Source: Phycisphaerales bacterium UBA2402
Lineage (GTDB): Bacteria; Planctomycetota; Phycisphaerae; Phycisphaerales; UBA1924
Assembly (NCBI GenBank): GCA_002343715.1
Contig: DDSA01000268.1
Location: 1-36,098 of the forward strand
Direction of reading: 5' to 3'
Length of the DNA: 36,098 nucleotides
Part shown: positions 15,202 to 23,736 of the stretch, piece by piece
Position numbering within the stretch: position 1 is the first letter of the stretch
How the letters are laid out: each line of letters begins with the position of its first letter
Program-made: the position numbers and the translations under genes
The notes under the pieces: generated by a model
Databases searched by the model: none
What the model was told of the DNA's origin: nothing
Seen by the model: only the letters and a program-made list of their open reading frames with translations

Positions 15202-17700
15202 ATACGCCTGCGGGAAGTTGCCCAGGCAGATGCCCAGCGACGGGTCGATCTCCTCGGTGAACATGCCCAGCGGCCCGGCCTTTTCCGCCACGCGGTCGAG
15301 CATCTCGCGGGCCTGGTTCGTGCGGCCGAGCGTCGCGAGCGCTTCGATCAGCCACGCCGTGCAGATGAACCACGCGCCCTCCTGGCCGGGCAACCCGTCG
15401 GCCTCGCGGTATCGGCGCACAAAGCCCCCATCACAGAGTTCGCGCTCCGTCGCTTCGACGGTGGACCGCCACCGCGGGTCATCCGCGGCGATCAGGCCCG
15501 AAAGCCCCACGGCGAGCGAGGCCGCATCGATCCAGTGCTCGCCGTACGAACCGGTAAAGGCCCCGGCCCGTTCCGACCAACCATGAGTCAGCACGTCGGC
15601 CCTGATCTCGTCGCGCAGTCGCTCCCACCCCGGGCGTGAAGCGCCCATTCCCAGTGACGCGACCGTCAGGGCGCGGTCCACGGCGTGCCAGCACATGGTC
15701 TTGGAGTGAACGTGATGTCGCTTGGGACCGCGGATCTCCCAGATGCCGTGGTCGGGCTCGCGCCAGCGGGCCTCGACCGCGCGGACCATCGCCTCGACCA
15801 GCCTCCAATGCTCGGGAGTGACCGGTGCCCCGCGTTCGGCGAGCATGGCCACAAGGTTGACGATCGGGCCGAAGACGTCGAGTTGAACCTGGTGCGCCGC
15901 GAGGTTGCCGATCCGCACCGGACGGCTGTCGCCGTACCCCGCCAGGTCGCTGAGTTCCGCCTCGGTCGGCACGTCCGCCCCGTCTACAGCGTAAAGGGGT
16001 CGGAGCGATTCGGGGCTGTCGCACCGCTGCACCACGCCCGCCAGCCAGTCCAGGAGGCGCATCGCTACGCCCGTGTTCCCCAGCCGGATCAGGGAGGCCG
16101 CCGCCAGCGCGGCATCGCGGGGCCAGCAGAACCGATAGTCCCAGTTCCGCACACCCCCCAGGTGTTCGGGCAGGCTCGTGGTCGCCGCGGCGGCGATGGC
16201 ACCGCTGGGGCCGTGGCAGAGTGCTTTGAGGGTCAGGGCTGATCGCCGCACCAAGTCACGGTGCAGCGACGGCAGCGCGAGCGAGCCGGCCCACGCCGAC
16301 CAGAAACGATACGTCTGGGTCCGTCGTGATGCTTCGCTCAGAACGGAGGGGGTGAGGTTGGCGGTACCGTAACGGAGTTCGAGCACCAGTGGCTCCTGCC
16401 CGGGTGCCAACTGTGCCTTCGCGGTGTGGTGCTCACCGTCAAAGGCGATTGTCCAGGCCACGCCGGGCGAGACCAGCGCGATCGGCTCGTGCCACCCTTC
16501 AACCAGCAGCCCACCCGGGGTTCGCACCAGACGGGTCGGCACGCGCCCGTAATCAAGCCGTGGGGCGAAGACCGCCTGCGTGGGAACTTCACAAGACACC
16601 ACTCGGACCAGTTCACAACGCCCGGCTCGCTGATACGGACGACCCTGCGAGGCGTCGAGATAGTCCGTGATGCGCAGGCCGGGCCAACCGGTGCGAAGCA
16701 CAAGCGAATCCGGTTCGTAGGTCTGCACCGGTTCGCCGTCGGCATCGGCGGGTGTGACGGTAAACACGCCCGGCCCGCCGACCAGACCGGCGAATAGGGC
16801 CGGGGAATCGATCCGGGGCGCGCCCATCCACGCCACGCCGCCGCGGGGATCGATGATCGCCACGCAGCGCTGATCGGAGAGCAACGCGTGCCGCTCGATG
16901 GGGATGAGCCTTCGTTCCAAGAGCCATTGCCGGCGGGTTTCGAACAGAGTTCGCAGACTCCCCGCGACGCCGCTCTGATGTTCCAGTCTCCATCGGGCAG
17001 CGGTCGGCCCCTCTCCCACGCGGATCCCCACATCGGCCGGGGTGAGCGTCTCGAAGGCGTGCTCATCGGTCGTGTCGTCGCCGATGTACACCACCGCGGT
17101 GGCGCCCAGGTGCCGCCGCAGAGTCTCGACGGCGCGCCCCTTGTTCGGCGGGCAGACCAGCAACTCGACCGCCGCCAGCGCGGACAGGAGATAGACTCCC
17201 TCGAGGCCTTCCGCCATGGTGGCCGCGGCGAATGCCGCCCGTTCAGCATCCGCCGGGGTGGCGTTGCGGAAGTGGACGGTGAGCGAAACGGTCTTCATCT
17301 CGATCTCGACGCCGGGCAGGTCTCTGGCGACCTGCTCCATCGCGGCGCGGAGTTCCCGGAGTAGTTCCCGTTGCGAGGCTGGCAAACCGTCGGCCAGTGA
17401 CGTATCGGACTCCAGCCCGTGACTGCCGACGGCGGTGACGCCCGGGGCCTCTCCCAACCGGGCGCGCAGGTCGATCAGGCCACGCCCGGAGATGACAGCC
17501 CCGCCGGTGTGGGGCAGCGAGGCCAGTTCGACCAGCACGGCGCGAGCGGTCGTATCGGGCGTGGCCAGGTGCGGCCGCGGGGCGATTGGCGCGAGCACAC
17601 CATCAAAGTCGCACGCGACCAGGAGCACGGAGGCGCGGGCCGCCCGCGTTAGCGCCGCATCAAGATGCACGTCAGCCGACGGAAGTGGACTCCTGTTCAT
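15154..17700 (-). CDS. otsB: Trehalose-6-phosphate phosphatase - GH15 glycoside hydrolase fusion
   Basis: This encodes 848 residues. Residues ~10-250 are an OtsB HAD phosphatase: the nucleophile motif ACDFDGVLAPI (Asp31, Asp33), AVISGR, and VVYIGDDTTDEHAFE near the end of the domain. From ~265 a GH15 domain starts (RHALLSDQRCVAIIDPRGGVAWMGAPRIDSPALFA) and continues with the (alpha/alpha)6 barrel: LGGVRNWDYRFCWPRDAALAA, HGIWEIRGPKRHHVHSK (acid Glu at ~655) and a C-terminal EEID...GNFPQAYSHLGF segment with the likely base. GH15 covers glucoamylases and bacterial trehalases. The start is ATGA-coupled to otsA, so the phosphatase half completes trehalose synthesis. The GH15 half may hydrolyse trehalose or a related alpha-glucoside; which one cannot be told here. 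Confidence 0.9.
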   Translation of the reverse strand: MNRSPLPSADVHLDAALTRAARASVLLVACDFDGVLAPIAPRPHLATPDTTARAVLVELASLPHTGGAVISGRGLIDLRARLGEAPGVTAVGSHGLESDTSLADGLPASQRELLRELRAAMEQVARDLPGVEIEMKTVSLTVHFRNATPADAERAAFAAATMAEGLEGVYLLSALAAVELLVCPPNKGRAVETLRRHLGATAVVYIGDDTTDEHAFETLTPADVGIRVGEGPTAARWRLEHQSGVAGSLRTLFETRRQWLLERRLIPIERHALLSDQRCVAIIDPRGGVAWMGAPRIDSPALFAGLVGGPGVFTVTPADADGEPVQTYEPDSLVLRTGWPGLRITDYLDASQGRPYQRAGRCELVRVVSCEVPTQAVFAPRLDYGRVPTRLVRTPGGLLVEGWHEPIALVSPGVAWTIAFDGEHHTAKAQLAPGQEPLVLELRYGTANLTPSVLSEASRRTQTYRFWSAWAGSLALPSLHRDLVRRSALTLKALCHGPSGAIAAAATTSLPEHLGGVRNWDYRFCWPRDAALAAASLIRLGNTGVAMRLLDWLAGVVQRCDSPESLRPLYAVDGADVPTEAELSDLAGYGDSRPVRIGNLAAHQVQLDVFGPIVNLVAMLAERGAPVTPEHWRLVEAMVRAVEARWREPDHGIWEIRGPKRHHVHSKTMCWHAVDRALTVASLGMGASRPGWERLRDEIRADVLTHGWSERAGAFTGSYGEHWIDAASLAVGLSGLIAADDPRWRSTVEATERELCDGGFVRRYREADGLPGQEGAWFICTAWLIEALATLGRTNQAREMLDRVAEKAGPLGMFTEEIDPSLGICLGNFPQAYSHLGFIDAAVRLSTD

Positions 17701-19076
17701 CCCCGAAGCGCCTCCAGAAACTGATCCGCCCACTCGTACACATCGTGCCGCCGGACCTGCGTGCGCAGAATCGCCATGCGGTGGCGGGCGTCGGGCGCGG
17801 GCATGGTGAGGGCCTCGTGCATCGCCTCGGCCATGCCCTCGATGTCGCGCGGGTTGACGAGCAAGGCCCGCCGCAGTTCCTGGGCCGCGCCGGCGAACTC
17901 GCTGAGCACCAGAACGCCGCTGTGGTCCGTACGGCAGGCGCAGTATTCTTTCGCCACCAGGTTCATGCCGTCGCGCAGCGGCGTGACGAGCATGACATCG
18001 GCGGCGCGGTAATAGGCCACCAGGTCTTCACGGGAAAAGTTCCGGCGGAAGTAATGCACCGCCACCCGGCCCGGCTCGCTGTACTGCCCGTTGATTCGCC
18101 CGACCCGCTGCTCGATGGTCCGTCGCATCGCCTCGTACTCGAAGACTCGCTCGCGGCTGGGCACCGCGATCTGCATGAGAACAGCCTTGTCCGCCGAGAC
18201 GCGCCCGGTCTTGAGCAGCAGTTCGTACGCGGCCAGTCGGGAGTCGATGCCCTTGGTGTAGTCCAGCCGATCCACCGCCAGAAGGATGCGGCGTTGCTCC
18301 CCGATGCGGGCGCGGATCTCGGCCGCCGCATCGAGGGTTCCGCGAGAATCCGCCGTTTGTCCGAACCAGTCCGCATCGATCGAGATGGGGAACGACGCCA
18401 CGCGGGTCTCCCGGCCCTCGAACGTGAGCAGGGTGTCTGTCCCTTCGGCCGATGTGTACTCCCGCGCCAGACGCGAAAAGTTCCGCACCGCCGGGTAGGT
18501 CTGAAACCCGATGACGTCCGCGCCCAGCAGTCCTTCGAGCAGTTGCTTGCGCCACGGCAGCCAGGCGAAGAGTTCTTCGGGCGGGAACGGGATGTGCAGA
18601 AAGAAGCCGATCCGCAGGTCCGGCCGAAGCGCTCGAAGCATCCCGGGCACCAGTTGCAGGTGATAGTCGTGCACCCACACCAGCGAGCGGCGGGCCGCGA
18701 TGGCCGCGGCGGCACGCGCGTAGCGCTGGTTGACATCGACGTAGGGCTTCCAATGCCGGCGGTCGAAGTCCGGCGTGCGGATCGCATCGTGGTACAGCGG
18801 CCAGATGGTGGTGTTCGAGAAGTGGTTGTAGAACCCGTCAACGTCCGAGGCGGCCAGACGCACCGGGCGGATGCGGATGCCCTCGTGCTCGAAGGAACCG
18901 GTTCGATCCGCCTCGGATCCGGTCCATCCGACCCACGCGCCGCCCGTTTTTTTCAATACGGGGGCGAGCGCTGTGACAAGCCCGCCGGCGCTCGACACCC
19001 ACCCCAGGCGCGAACTGTCCGACCGCTTGACGGGCAGACGGTTGGCGACGATGGTGAGGCGTGAGCGATGAGCCAT
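17697..19076 (-). CDS. otsA: Trehalose-6-phosphate synthase (GT20)
   Basis: This encodes 459 residues from the ATG at 19076, matching the usual ~460. GT20 hallmarks are present: ANRLPVKR at the N-terminus, [30 protein letters not shown]-like [49 protein letters not shown], the donor-site [18 protein letters not shown], and [10 protein letters not shown] followed by [11 protein letters not shown]. The enzyme joins UDP- or ADP-glucose to glucose-6-phosphate. Its stop overlaps the start of the OtsB-GH15 gene by four bases, giving a two-gene unit. Trehalose in this setting probably serves as an osmolyte or stress protectant. Confidence 0.95.
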   Translation of the reverse strand: MAHRSRLTIVANRLPVKRSDSSRLGWVSSAGGLVTALAPVLKKTGGAWVGWTGSEADRTGSFEHEGIRIRPVRLAASDVDGFYNHFSNTTIWPLYHDAIRTPDFDRRHWKPYVDVNQRYARAAAAIAARRSLVWVHDYHLQLVPGMLRALRPDLRIGFFLHIPFPPEELFAWLPWRKQLLEGLLGADVIGFQTYPAVRNFSRLAREYTSAEGTDTLLTFEGRETRVASFPISIDADWFGQTADSRGTLDAAAEIRARIGEQRRILLAVDRLDYTKGIDSRLAAYELLLKTGRVSADKAVLMQIAVPSRERVFEYEAMRRTIEQRVGRINGQYSEPGRVAVHYFRRNFSREDLVAYYRAADVMLVTPLRDGMNLVAKEYCACRTDHSGVLVLSEFAGAAQELRRALLVNPRDIEGMAEAMHEALTMPAPDARHRMAILRTQVRRHDVYEWADQFLEALRG

Positions 19077-19253
19077 GCAGTACTCCGTCGTGGGCGCGCC
19101 TTCCGCGCACACGCCCAACCCTACACCGCTTCATCGCTCCGAGTTTCAATTTTCTCTGATCTTTTGGTTTTGTTCGCCGAACAACGCCGCAACATCAGCC
19201 ACATTCATTCAGGGAGTTCGAGGGGCGTTGATTTCTTCGTCCGCGAAGTCCGT

Positions 19254-20912
19254 CTATGGGCAGGATCCGCTCTCCCACGCGATGAAGAATGTCTCGACAT
19301 CGCCGCCGTCGATGCCGCCGTCCTCGTTCACGTCCGCGGGTCCGTTACCACTCTCCCACGCGATGAAGAACGCCTCGACATCGCCCCCGTCGATGCCGCC
19401 GTCTTCGTTGAAGTCGGCGATGCAGCGCGCCGACTCGGTGAGGAACATGATCCCGCGCGGGTTGACCCCGCCCAGCGAAGCAACCTGTGCATCAGAGAGG
19501 ATGTCGTCGCTGAAGAGCATATTGGCGATGTAGACCGATTCACCGCGGCCCTGCAGGTCTGCGAAGAGGCAGATGGTCGAACCCATCAGCGCGGGGTTCC
19601 CGGCGTTTGGCGCGAAGACCCACGGGCTGGGGAACTGCCCCCAGGCGTTCCAATCCGCGCTGGGCACCGGCGTTCCGACCGGCTGCGCGGTGGAGAGATC
19701 GCCGTACCGCGGGTCGGTGGACTTTGTGGAGTTGTAGACCCAGTCGCCCGCCGTGGTGCCGATGAAGATACCGTCCACAAAGAGCCGCCCCTGCGATTGC
19801 CGGTACCCGTCGCTGACCAGCGCCAGACGCATCCACCGCCCGGGCCCGATCAGGCCGCTGGTCACGAACGCGCCCGGTTCCACGCCGTAACCGATCGAGC
19901 CGACCCCGCCCACCTGGCGGATGAAGCAATCCGCGGCGGCATCGTTGTTGTGGTTGTCCTCGATCAGCGCGACGGGGAACTCAGCCGTCCACGCCGCGGC
20001 GGGGATGTACAGGTCCCAGATGAAGGTCCAGTGTCCGATCTTGTCATCGGGCCAGGTGTCCCGCGTGTTGGGCCAGAGGGCCAGACCCAGCCCGCGCGAT
20101 TTGGCCCGGTTGCCGGGGTCGGCGAGATTCCGTGTCGGGCTGGTGCGGTACACCACGCGGTCCACCCCGCCCGGGCCGGGAATTCCAAAGGTCGAGGCCG
20201 CGGCAAAGGCGGATTGCGCCGCGGTCACGCCCTGAGGTGTCGGGGGCGAGGGGTAGTCAGTCTCCTCGCCCGGCCCGCCGAGGATCGGTCCGAATGCCGG
20301 ATCATCGAGGAACCGCAGTCGCGATGGGCCGCTGGATGGGTGCTCGCCGGTCTGCTTCACCGATCGCAAGTCGCCGTCGAAGTGCCACTCGGTGAAGACC
20401 TGAGGAGGAGGGACAAACGTGGAGATCGTGCCCGCGCCGGTCGTCACGCTCAGTCCCAGCCCCGTCGGCTTGGTGATGTTCCGCACCGCGGCACGCCCGA
20501 TGCCGGTGGGCAGGATGTCGAGGTCGAGCGTGAGGTTGATGGTCAGCCCGCTGAACGTGCCGCCCACCGAACTCTGAAAGACGTGCACGGGCAGCGCCCC
20601 GCCGGGGTTGCGCATCGCCCCTGTCACGACCTTGAACTGGCCGGGCACAAAGCCGTTGAGCACATCGCCCAGCGGCCGCGCGGTGGGGATGACCAGCGCT
20701 CCGAGCAGCCCGGTCCCGCGCACCGTCGGATTGAAGGTGTACAGATACCCGGTGGCGGGCGAGATGGTCGCCGTGCCGCTGGTGCGGACCACATCGGGGT
20801 GGCTCGTGCCGGATGAAGCGATGCTGACGCCGGTCAGATCGATCGTGACCGAGGGTTGCGCCGCCGCGAGCGACGCCGCGGCGAGACTCGCCGCGAGTGG
20901 GGTGATGCGCAT
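19254..20912 (-). CDS. Secreted LamG-like protein with GC-type dockerin doublet
   Basis: This encodes 552 residues from the ATG at 20912, which follows an AAGGAGA ribosome-binding site. The signal peptide is short (MRITPLAASLAAASLAAAQ). Residues ~20-170 are Ser/Thr-rich beta sequence. Residues ~180-480 resemble a concanavalin-A/LamG-type jelly roll: HWTFIWDLYIPAAAW, WMRLALVSDGYRQSQGRLFVDGIFIGTTAGDW, YIANMLFSDDILSDAQVASLGGV. The C-terminus has two near-identical 27-residue calcium-loop repeats (ADFNEDGGIDGGDVEAFFIAW and ADVNEDGGIDGGDVETFFIAW) bracketed by Cys (RCIADF ... SGSCP). It is probably an extracellular glycan-binding protein; the ligand is unknown. It lies downstream of rnc with a 146-base gap and its own ribosome-binding site. 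Confidence 0.8.
   Translation of the reverse strand: MRITPLAASLAAASLAAAQPSVTIDLTGVSIASSGTSHPDVVRTSGTATISPATGYLYTFNPTVRGTGLLGALVIPTARPLGDVLNGFVPGQFKVVTGAMRNPGGALPVHVFQSSVGGTFSGLTINLTLDLDILPTGIGRAAVRNITKPTGLGLSVTTGAGTISTFVPPPQVFTEWHFDGDLRSVKQTGEHPSSGPSRLRFLDDPAFGPILGGPGEETDYPSPPTPQGVTAAQSAFAAASTFGIPGPGGVDRVVYRTSPTRNLADPGNRAKSRGLGLALWPNTRDTWPDDKIGHWTFIWDLYIPAAAWTAEFPVALIEDNHNNDAAADCFIRQVGGVGSIGYGVEPGAFVTSGLIGPGRWMRLALVSDGYRQSQGRLFVDGIFIGTTAGDWVYNSTKSTDPRYGDLSTAQPVGTPVPSADWNAWGQFPSPWVFAPNAGNPALMGSTICLFADLQGRGESVYIANMLFSDDILSDAQVASLGGVNPRGIMFLTESARCIADFNEDGGIDGGDVEAFFIAWESGNGPADVNEDGGIDGGDVETFFIAWESGSCP
19272..19418 (-). repeat. Tandem dockerin-like repeat, 81-base period
   Basis: Two near-identical DNA units start at 19272 and 19353 (18 identical bases at each start, CTCCCACGCGATGAAGAA), giving an 81-base or 27-codon period inside the GC-dockerin tail. 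The nucleotide similarity is higher than that between different proteins' tails, suggesting recent duplication or gene conversion. Confidence 0.75.
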
Positions 20913-21058
20913 GAGGTCTCCTTCGCGGTCAGGGTATGGCGATGGAGCATGCACGGCGGTCGCTCATGATCGCGGCCGGCTTGTTCTCGGTCCATCGCGC
21001 GGAAAAATACTCGAACGAAGAGACAGGCCACGCGGCCGACTGGGCAGGTGTGAACTCG

Positions 21059-21790
21059 TTACTTCACCTCGGCGGCATCGACGATCAGGTCGCCGTTGGC
21101 GGCTTCCTTGACGATCCCCAGTTCACGCAGGGCCTGCAACGCCGCGTCCTGCTCTGCCTTTTTCTTGGTCTGGCCCCAGGCCGGCTCGAAGCGGCGGCCC
21201 CCGATCTCGACGCAGATCTTGAAGCACTTGGCGTGATCGGGGCCTTTTTCATCGAGGATGCGGTAGGCGGGGGTGAATCCCATGGATTGCTGCGAGTGCT
21301 GCTGCAGCACGCTCTTGAAGTTCTGTTGATGACCCGATTGTGCGGCGCGCTCCACGATGTCCTCGACCAGTGGGCGGACGAAGTTCGCCGCGGCATCGAA
21401 CCCGCCGTCGAGATAGATCGCGCCGATGAGTGCTTCGAGCGCGGCGGCGGCGAGGCTCGACGGCAGCACGCCGCTGTTGAGCATCCCCTTGCCCAGGATC
21501 AGGTACCCGTCCAGGCCGAGGTTCTCGGCGATCTTCGCGCACGTCTCGCGCGAGACCGCGTGGCTCTTGATTTTCGTCATGTCCCCTTCGAGCAGCGCGG
21601 GGTAGCGTCGAAAGGTGAGGTCCACTGTGATCAACCCGAGCACCGCATCGCCCAGGAACTCCATCCGCTCGTTGCTGTTCACGCGGCTCTCGGCGGTGCT
21701 GGCGTGCGTCAGCGCCAGTTCGAGCAGCGAGGGATCGCGAAACCGATATCCGATCGCCGATTCCACAGTCTCGCGGGTCTGGTCATCCAT
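21059..21790 (-). CDS. rnc: Ribonuclease III
   Basis: This encodes 243 residues from the ATG at 21790; an in-frame ATG seven codons upstream is also possible. The frame is open far beyond that but the extension is not conserved-looking. The catalytic domain has ALTHAS, the signature NERMEFLGDAVLGL (residues ~40-53) with the metal-binding Glu and Asp, and the second acidic site LEALIGAIYLDGG. The C-terminal double-stranded RNA-binding domain includes KSVLQQHSQQSMGFTPAY, FKICVEIGGRRFEPAWGQTKKKAEQDAALQAL. It cleaves dsRNA, including rRNA precursors and mRNA duplexes. The usual neighbours (era, recO, acpP) are absent, in line with the dispersed gene order of planctomycetes. Confidence 0.95.
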   Translation of the reverse strand: MDDQTRETVESAIGYRFRDPSLLELALTHASTAESRVNSNERMEFLGDAVLGLITVDLTFRRYPALLEGDMTKIKSHAVSRETCAKIAENLGLDGYLILGKGMLNSGVLPSSLAAAALEALIGAIYLDGGFDAAANFVRPLVEDIVERAAQSGHQQNFKSVLQQHSQQSMGFTPAYRILDEKGPDHAKCFKICVEIGGRRFEPAWGQTKKKAEQDAALQALRELGIVKEAANGDLIVDAAEVK

Positions 21791-22192
21791 GCCGCACGCT
21801 TCCAAACACATTACTCCGCCGCAACGATCCGAACAACACCTATCGACCAGTTCCGGCTTGTACCTTCGGTCTGGCTCGTTCTCCAACAGCGGACACTTAC
21901 GCCACCTTGCCCGGGCATTGATCGGAGAGATGTCAACAACAAACTCACCAGCCGTGCTGAGGTTTCGGGCCTGACGTGCAGACCGAATGAAAGTCGCCGG
22001 CTCTCCGTCGTTGTCAGTATACCGGCGAACGCCGTGTGATGCGAGAAAGAGCGGTTCAGGTTTCCGGTTGCACACGGAAAATAGTGTGCAAGGTATACCA
22101 AACATATAAAGAACATGGCGACATTCATAAGCATCAAGTCGTCCCGACAACTATTCGGAACGCGCTGGTGAGCGCTGTTGCAGAAGCGGCGA
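21791..22192. other. Intergenic region between rnc and the REC-PP2C gene
   Basis: These 402 bases contain no credible gene. The open frame that spans part of it is only the upstream extension of rnc. Base composition is less GC-rich near 22080-22140. The one clear structure is the inverted repeat at 22068-22091, listed separately; no promoter with both hexamers well placed was found. Confidence 0.6.
22068..22091. repeat. Perfect 8-base inverted repeat, possible operator or hairpin
   Basis: TTGCACAC and GTGTGCAA flank the eight bases GGAAAATA. The arms are exact complements. It sits about 280 bases upstream of the rnc start and 100 bases past the stop of the REC-PP2C gene. No T-run follows, so a protein-binding dyad is as likely as an RNA hairpin. 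Confidence 0.45.
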
Positions 22193-23389
22193 CTACGGCG
22201 GGCCGAGCCATTCGATGAGCACGAGTGAGACATCATCGTTGAAGGTGCGGGAATCGGCCCAGCGCTCGAGCGCGGTGATCATCGCATCGCCGACCACGGG
22301 GAGTTCACCCGGGCGGGCGAGCACCTCGGCGATCCGATCCACGCCGAACTGCTTGGGTGAGGGCCCGGGGCCGCCGATCTGCTCGATCAGGCCGTCGGAG
22401 ACGATGCAGAGACGGTCGCCGGGTTGCAGTTGCATCCCGCTCAGGTCATACGGGATGCCCTCGCAGACACCCAGCGGCAAGCCCCCTTCGTCATCAACCG
22501 TGACAGGGATCCCGCCCCGGATGTGGAAGGGCAGCGGGTGGCCCGCGCGAACGGCCTCGACGCGTCCGGTGAAGGTGTCGAGCACGTACAGCCCGAGTGT
22601 AATGAAGTGGCCGTCGTTGTTCTCCGAAGGGAATCGCCGGTTGAGTTCATCGGCCACCAGATGAGGGGCGCGGACCGATCCCATCGATCCTCCGGGGGCG
22701 CATCGAACCATCGAGGTTTCCGCTGGTACGGGGGACACGGCGTGAGTCACGCTTACCGAAAGCAACGCAGCGGGGACCCCGTGGCCGCTGACATCAAAGA
22801 CGTACGCGATGAGGTACCGGTCGTCGATGAGGTGCAGGCCGATCCCGTCGCCGGCGAGTTCGTCCGTCGGCGCGTAACGCCACTCGGTCCGCACACGAGG
22901 GGTGGCGATGACCGAGCGCGGCAGCATCGCCCGCTGCACCCTCGCGGCGGCGCGGAGGTCAGCGCGCATGCGCTCGCCCGCGGCCCGCAGTTCCTGATTC
23001 TGGAGGCCCAGGGCGCGCTCGAGCCGGACGATGCGCTCGCCCGCGAGCAGGCGCACCCGCAGTTCCTCCTTGTCGAAGGGCTTGGAGAGAAAATCATCCG
23101 CGCCCGCCTCGATGCCGCGGACCACGTCGGACTTGTCGGTGCGGCCGGTGAGCATCACGATGTAGACAAAGCCACGGGCCTGCTCCTCGCGGATGCGCTG
23201 GACCAGTTCGGGGCCGCTGAGGCCGGGCATCTCCCAGTCGGTCAGGACGATGTCGGGTGGATCGGCCCGGAACAGGGCCAGGGCTTTGTCACCGTCCTCG
23301 GCGGTGGCGACGGTGTGGCCCCAGGACTGGAGGTGGCGGGCGAGCGAAGCCCGCGTGATCCGCTCATCCTCGGCGATCAGGATGCGCAT
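22193..23389 (-). CDS. Response regulator with PP2C/SpoIIE-type phosphatase output (RsbU-like)
   Basis: This encodes 398 residues. Residues 1-~120 are a receiver domain with acidic pocket AEDER, phospho-acceptor Asp51 in VLTDWEMPGLSG and the switch Lys in SKPFDKEEL. A coiled linker (~125-160, LERALGLQNQELRAAGERMRADLRAAARVQ) leads into a PP2C-type serine phosphatase: ELAGDGIGLHLIDDR, VFDVSGHGVPAALLS, RAGHPLPF, VSDGLIEQ and NDDVSLVLI, which keep the metal-binding Asp residues. Such proteins dephosphorylate anti-sigma-factor antagonists in partner-switching pathways; no RsbV/W homologue is visible in this window. Its start overlaps the HPt stop (TGATG), so it is the last gene of the phosphorelay operon. 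Confidence 0.92.
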   Translation of the reverse strand: MRILIAEDERITRASLARHLQSWGHTVATAEDGDKALALFRADPPDIVLTDWEMPGLSGPELVQRIREEQARGFVYIVMLTGRTDKSDVVRGIEAGADDFLSKPFDKEELRVRLLAGERIVRLERALGLQNQELRAAGERMRADLRAAARVQRAMLPRSVIATPRVRTEWRYAPTDELAGDGIGLHLIDDRYLIAYVFDVSGHGVPAALLSVSVTHAVSPVPAETSMVRCAPGGSMGSVRAPHLVADELNRRFPSENNDGHFITLGLYVLDTFTGRVEAVRAGHPLPFHIRGGIPVTVDDEGGLPLGVCEGIPYDLSGMQLQPGDRLCIVSDGLIEQIGGPGPSPKQFGVDRIAEVLARPGELPVVGDAMITALERWADSRTFNDDVSLVLIEWLGPP

Positions 23390-23736
23390 CAGGCTCCGCC
23401 CCGTACAAATGACTGGAGATCGGAGATGAGCGATTCAAGGTTCGCGTGGAGCGTGTCGATCGCGGCGCCGGACGGGGCGAGGTCGCCGGATTTGCCGATT
23501 TTCTCGACCGCCAGCGCCGCATCCTGGGCCGGGGCGGCGCAGAAGTTGGAGATCATGCCCTTGAGGGCGTGCGCAGCGCGGCCGAGGGCTGGCGCATCGC
23601 CCGCGACGGCGGCGGCTCGGGCATCGGCCAGCAAGGACCGTCCGTCTGTGACCAGCATCTCCACCGTTTCGGCGAGAAAGTCCATGTCGTGATCGACCCG
23701 TTCCAGCAGTTCCGCGCGGTTGAAGGTGTCAGGCAT
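23389..23736 (-). CDS. Histidine phosphotransfer (HPt) protein
   Basis: This encodes about 115 residues from the ATG at 23736, chosen for an upstream GGA and the smaller overlap with the kinase gene; an ATG at 23748 would add four residues. A four-helix bundle is expected. The phospho-accepting His is His56 in the motif AAHALKGMISNF. It lies between the hybrid kinase (overlap of 8 bases) and the REC-PP2C gene (overlap of one base), so all three are probably co-translated. As a stand-alone HPt it would pass phosphate from the kinase receiver domains to one or both response regulators. Confidence 0.9.
   Translation of the reverse strand: MPDTFNRAELLERVDHDMDFLAETVEMLVTDGRSLLADARAAAVAGDAPALGRAAHALKGMISNFCAAPAQDAALAVEKIGKSGDLAPSGAAIDTLHANLESLISDLQSFVRGGA

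Noticed and set aside
21791..22150. 120-residue N-terminal extension of RNase III
   Set aside because: RNase III homologues start near the MDDQ Met, giving the normal length; the extension has no domain.
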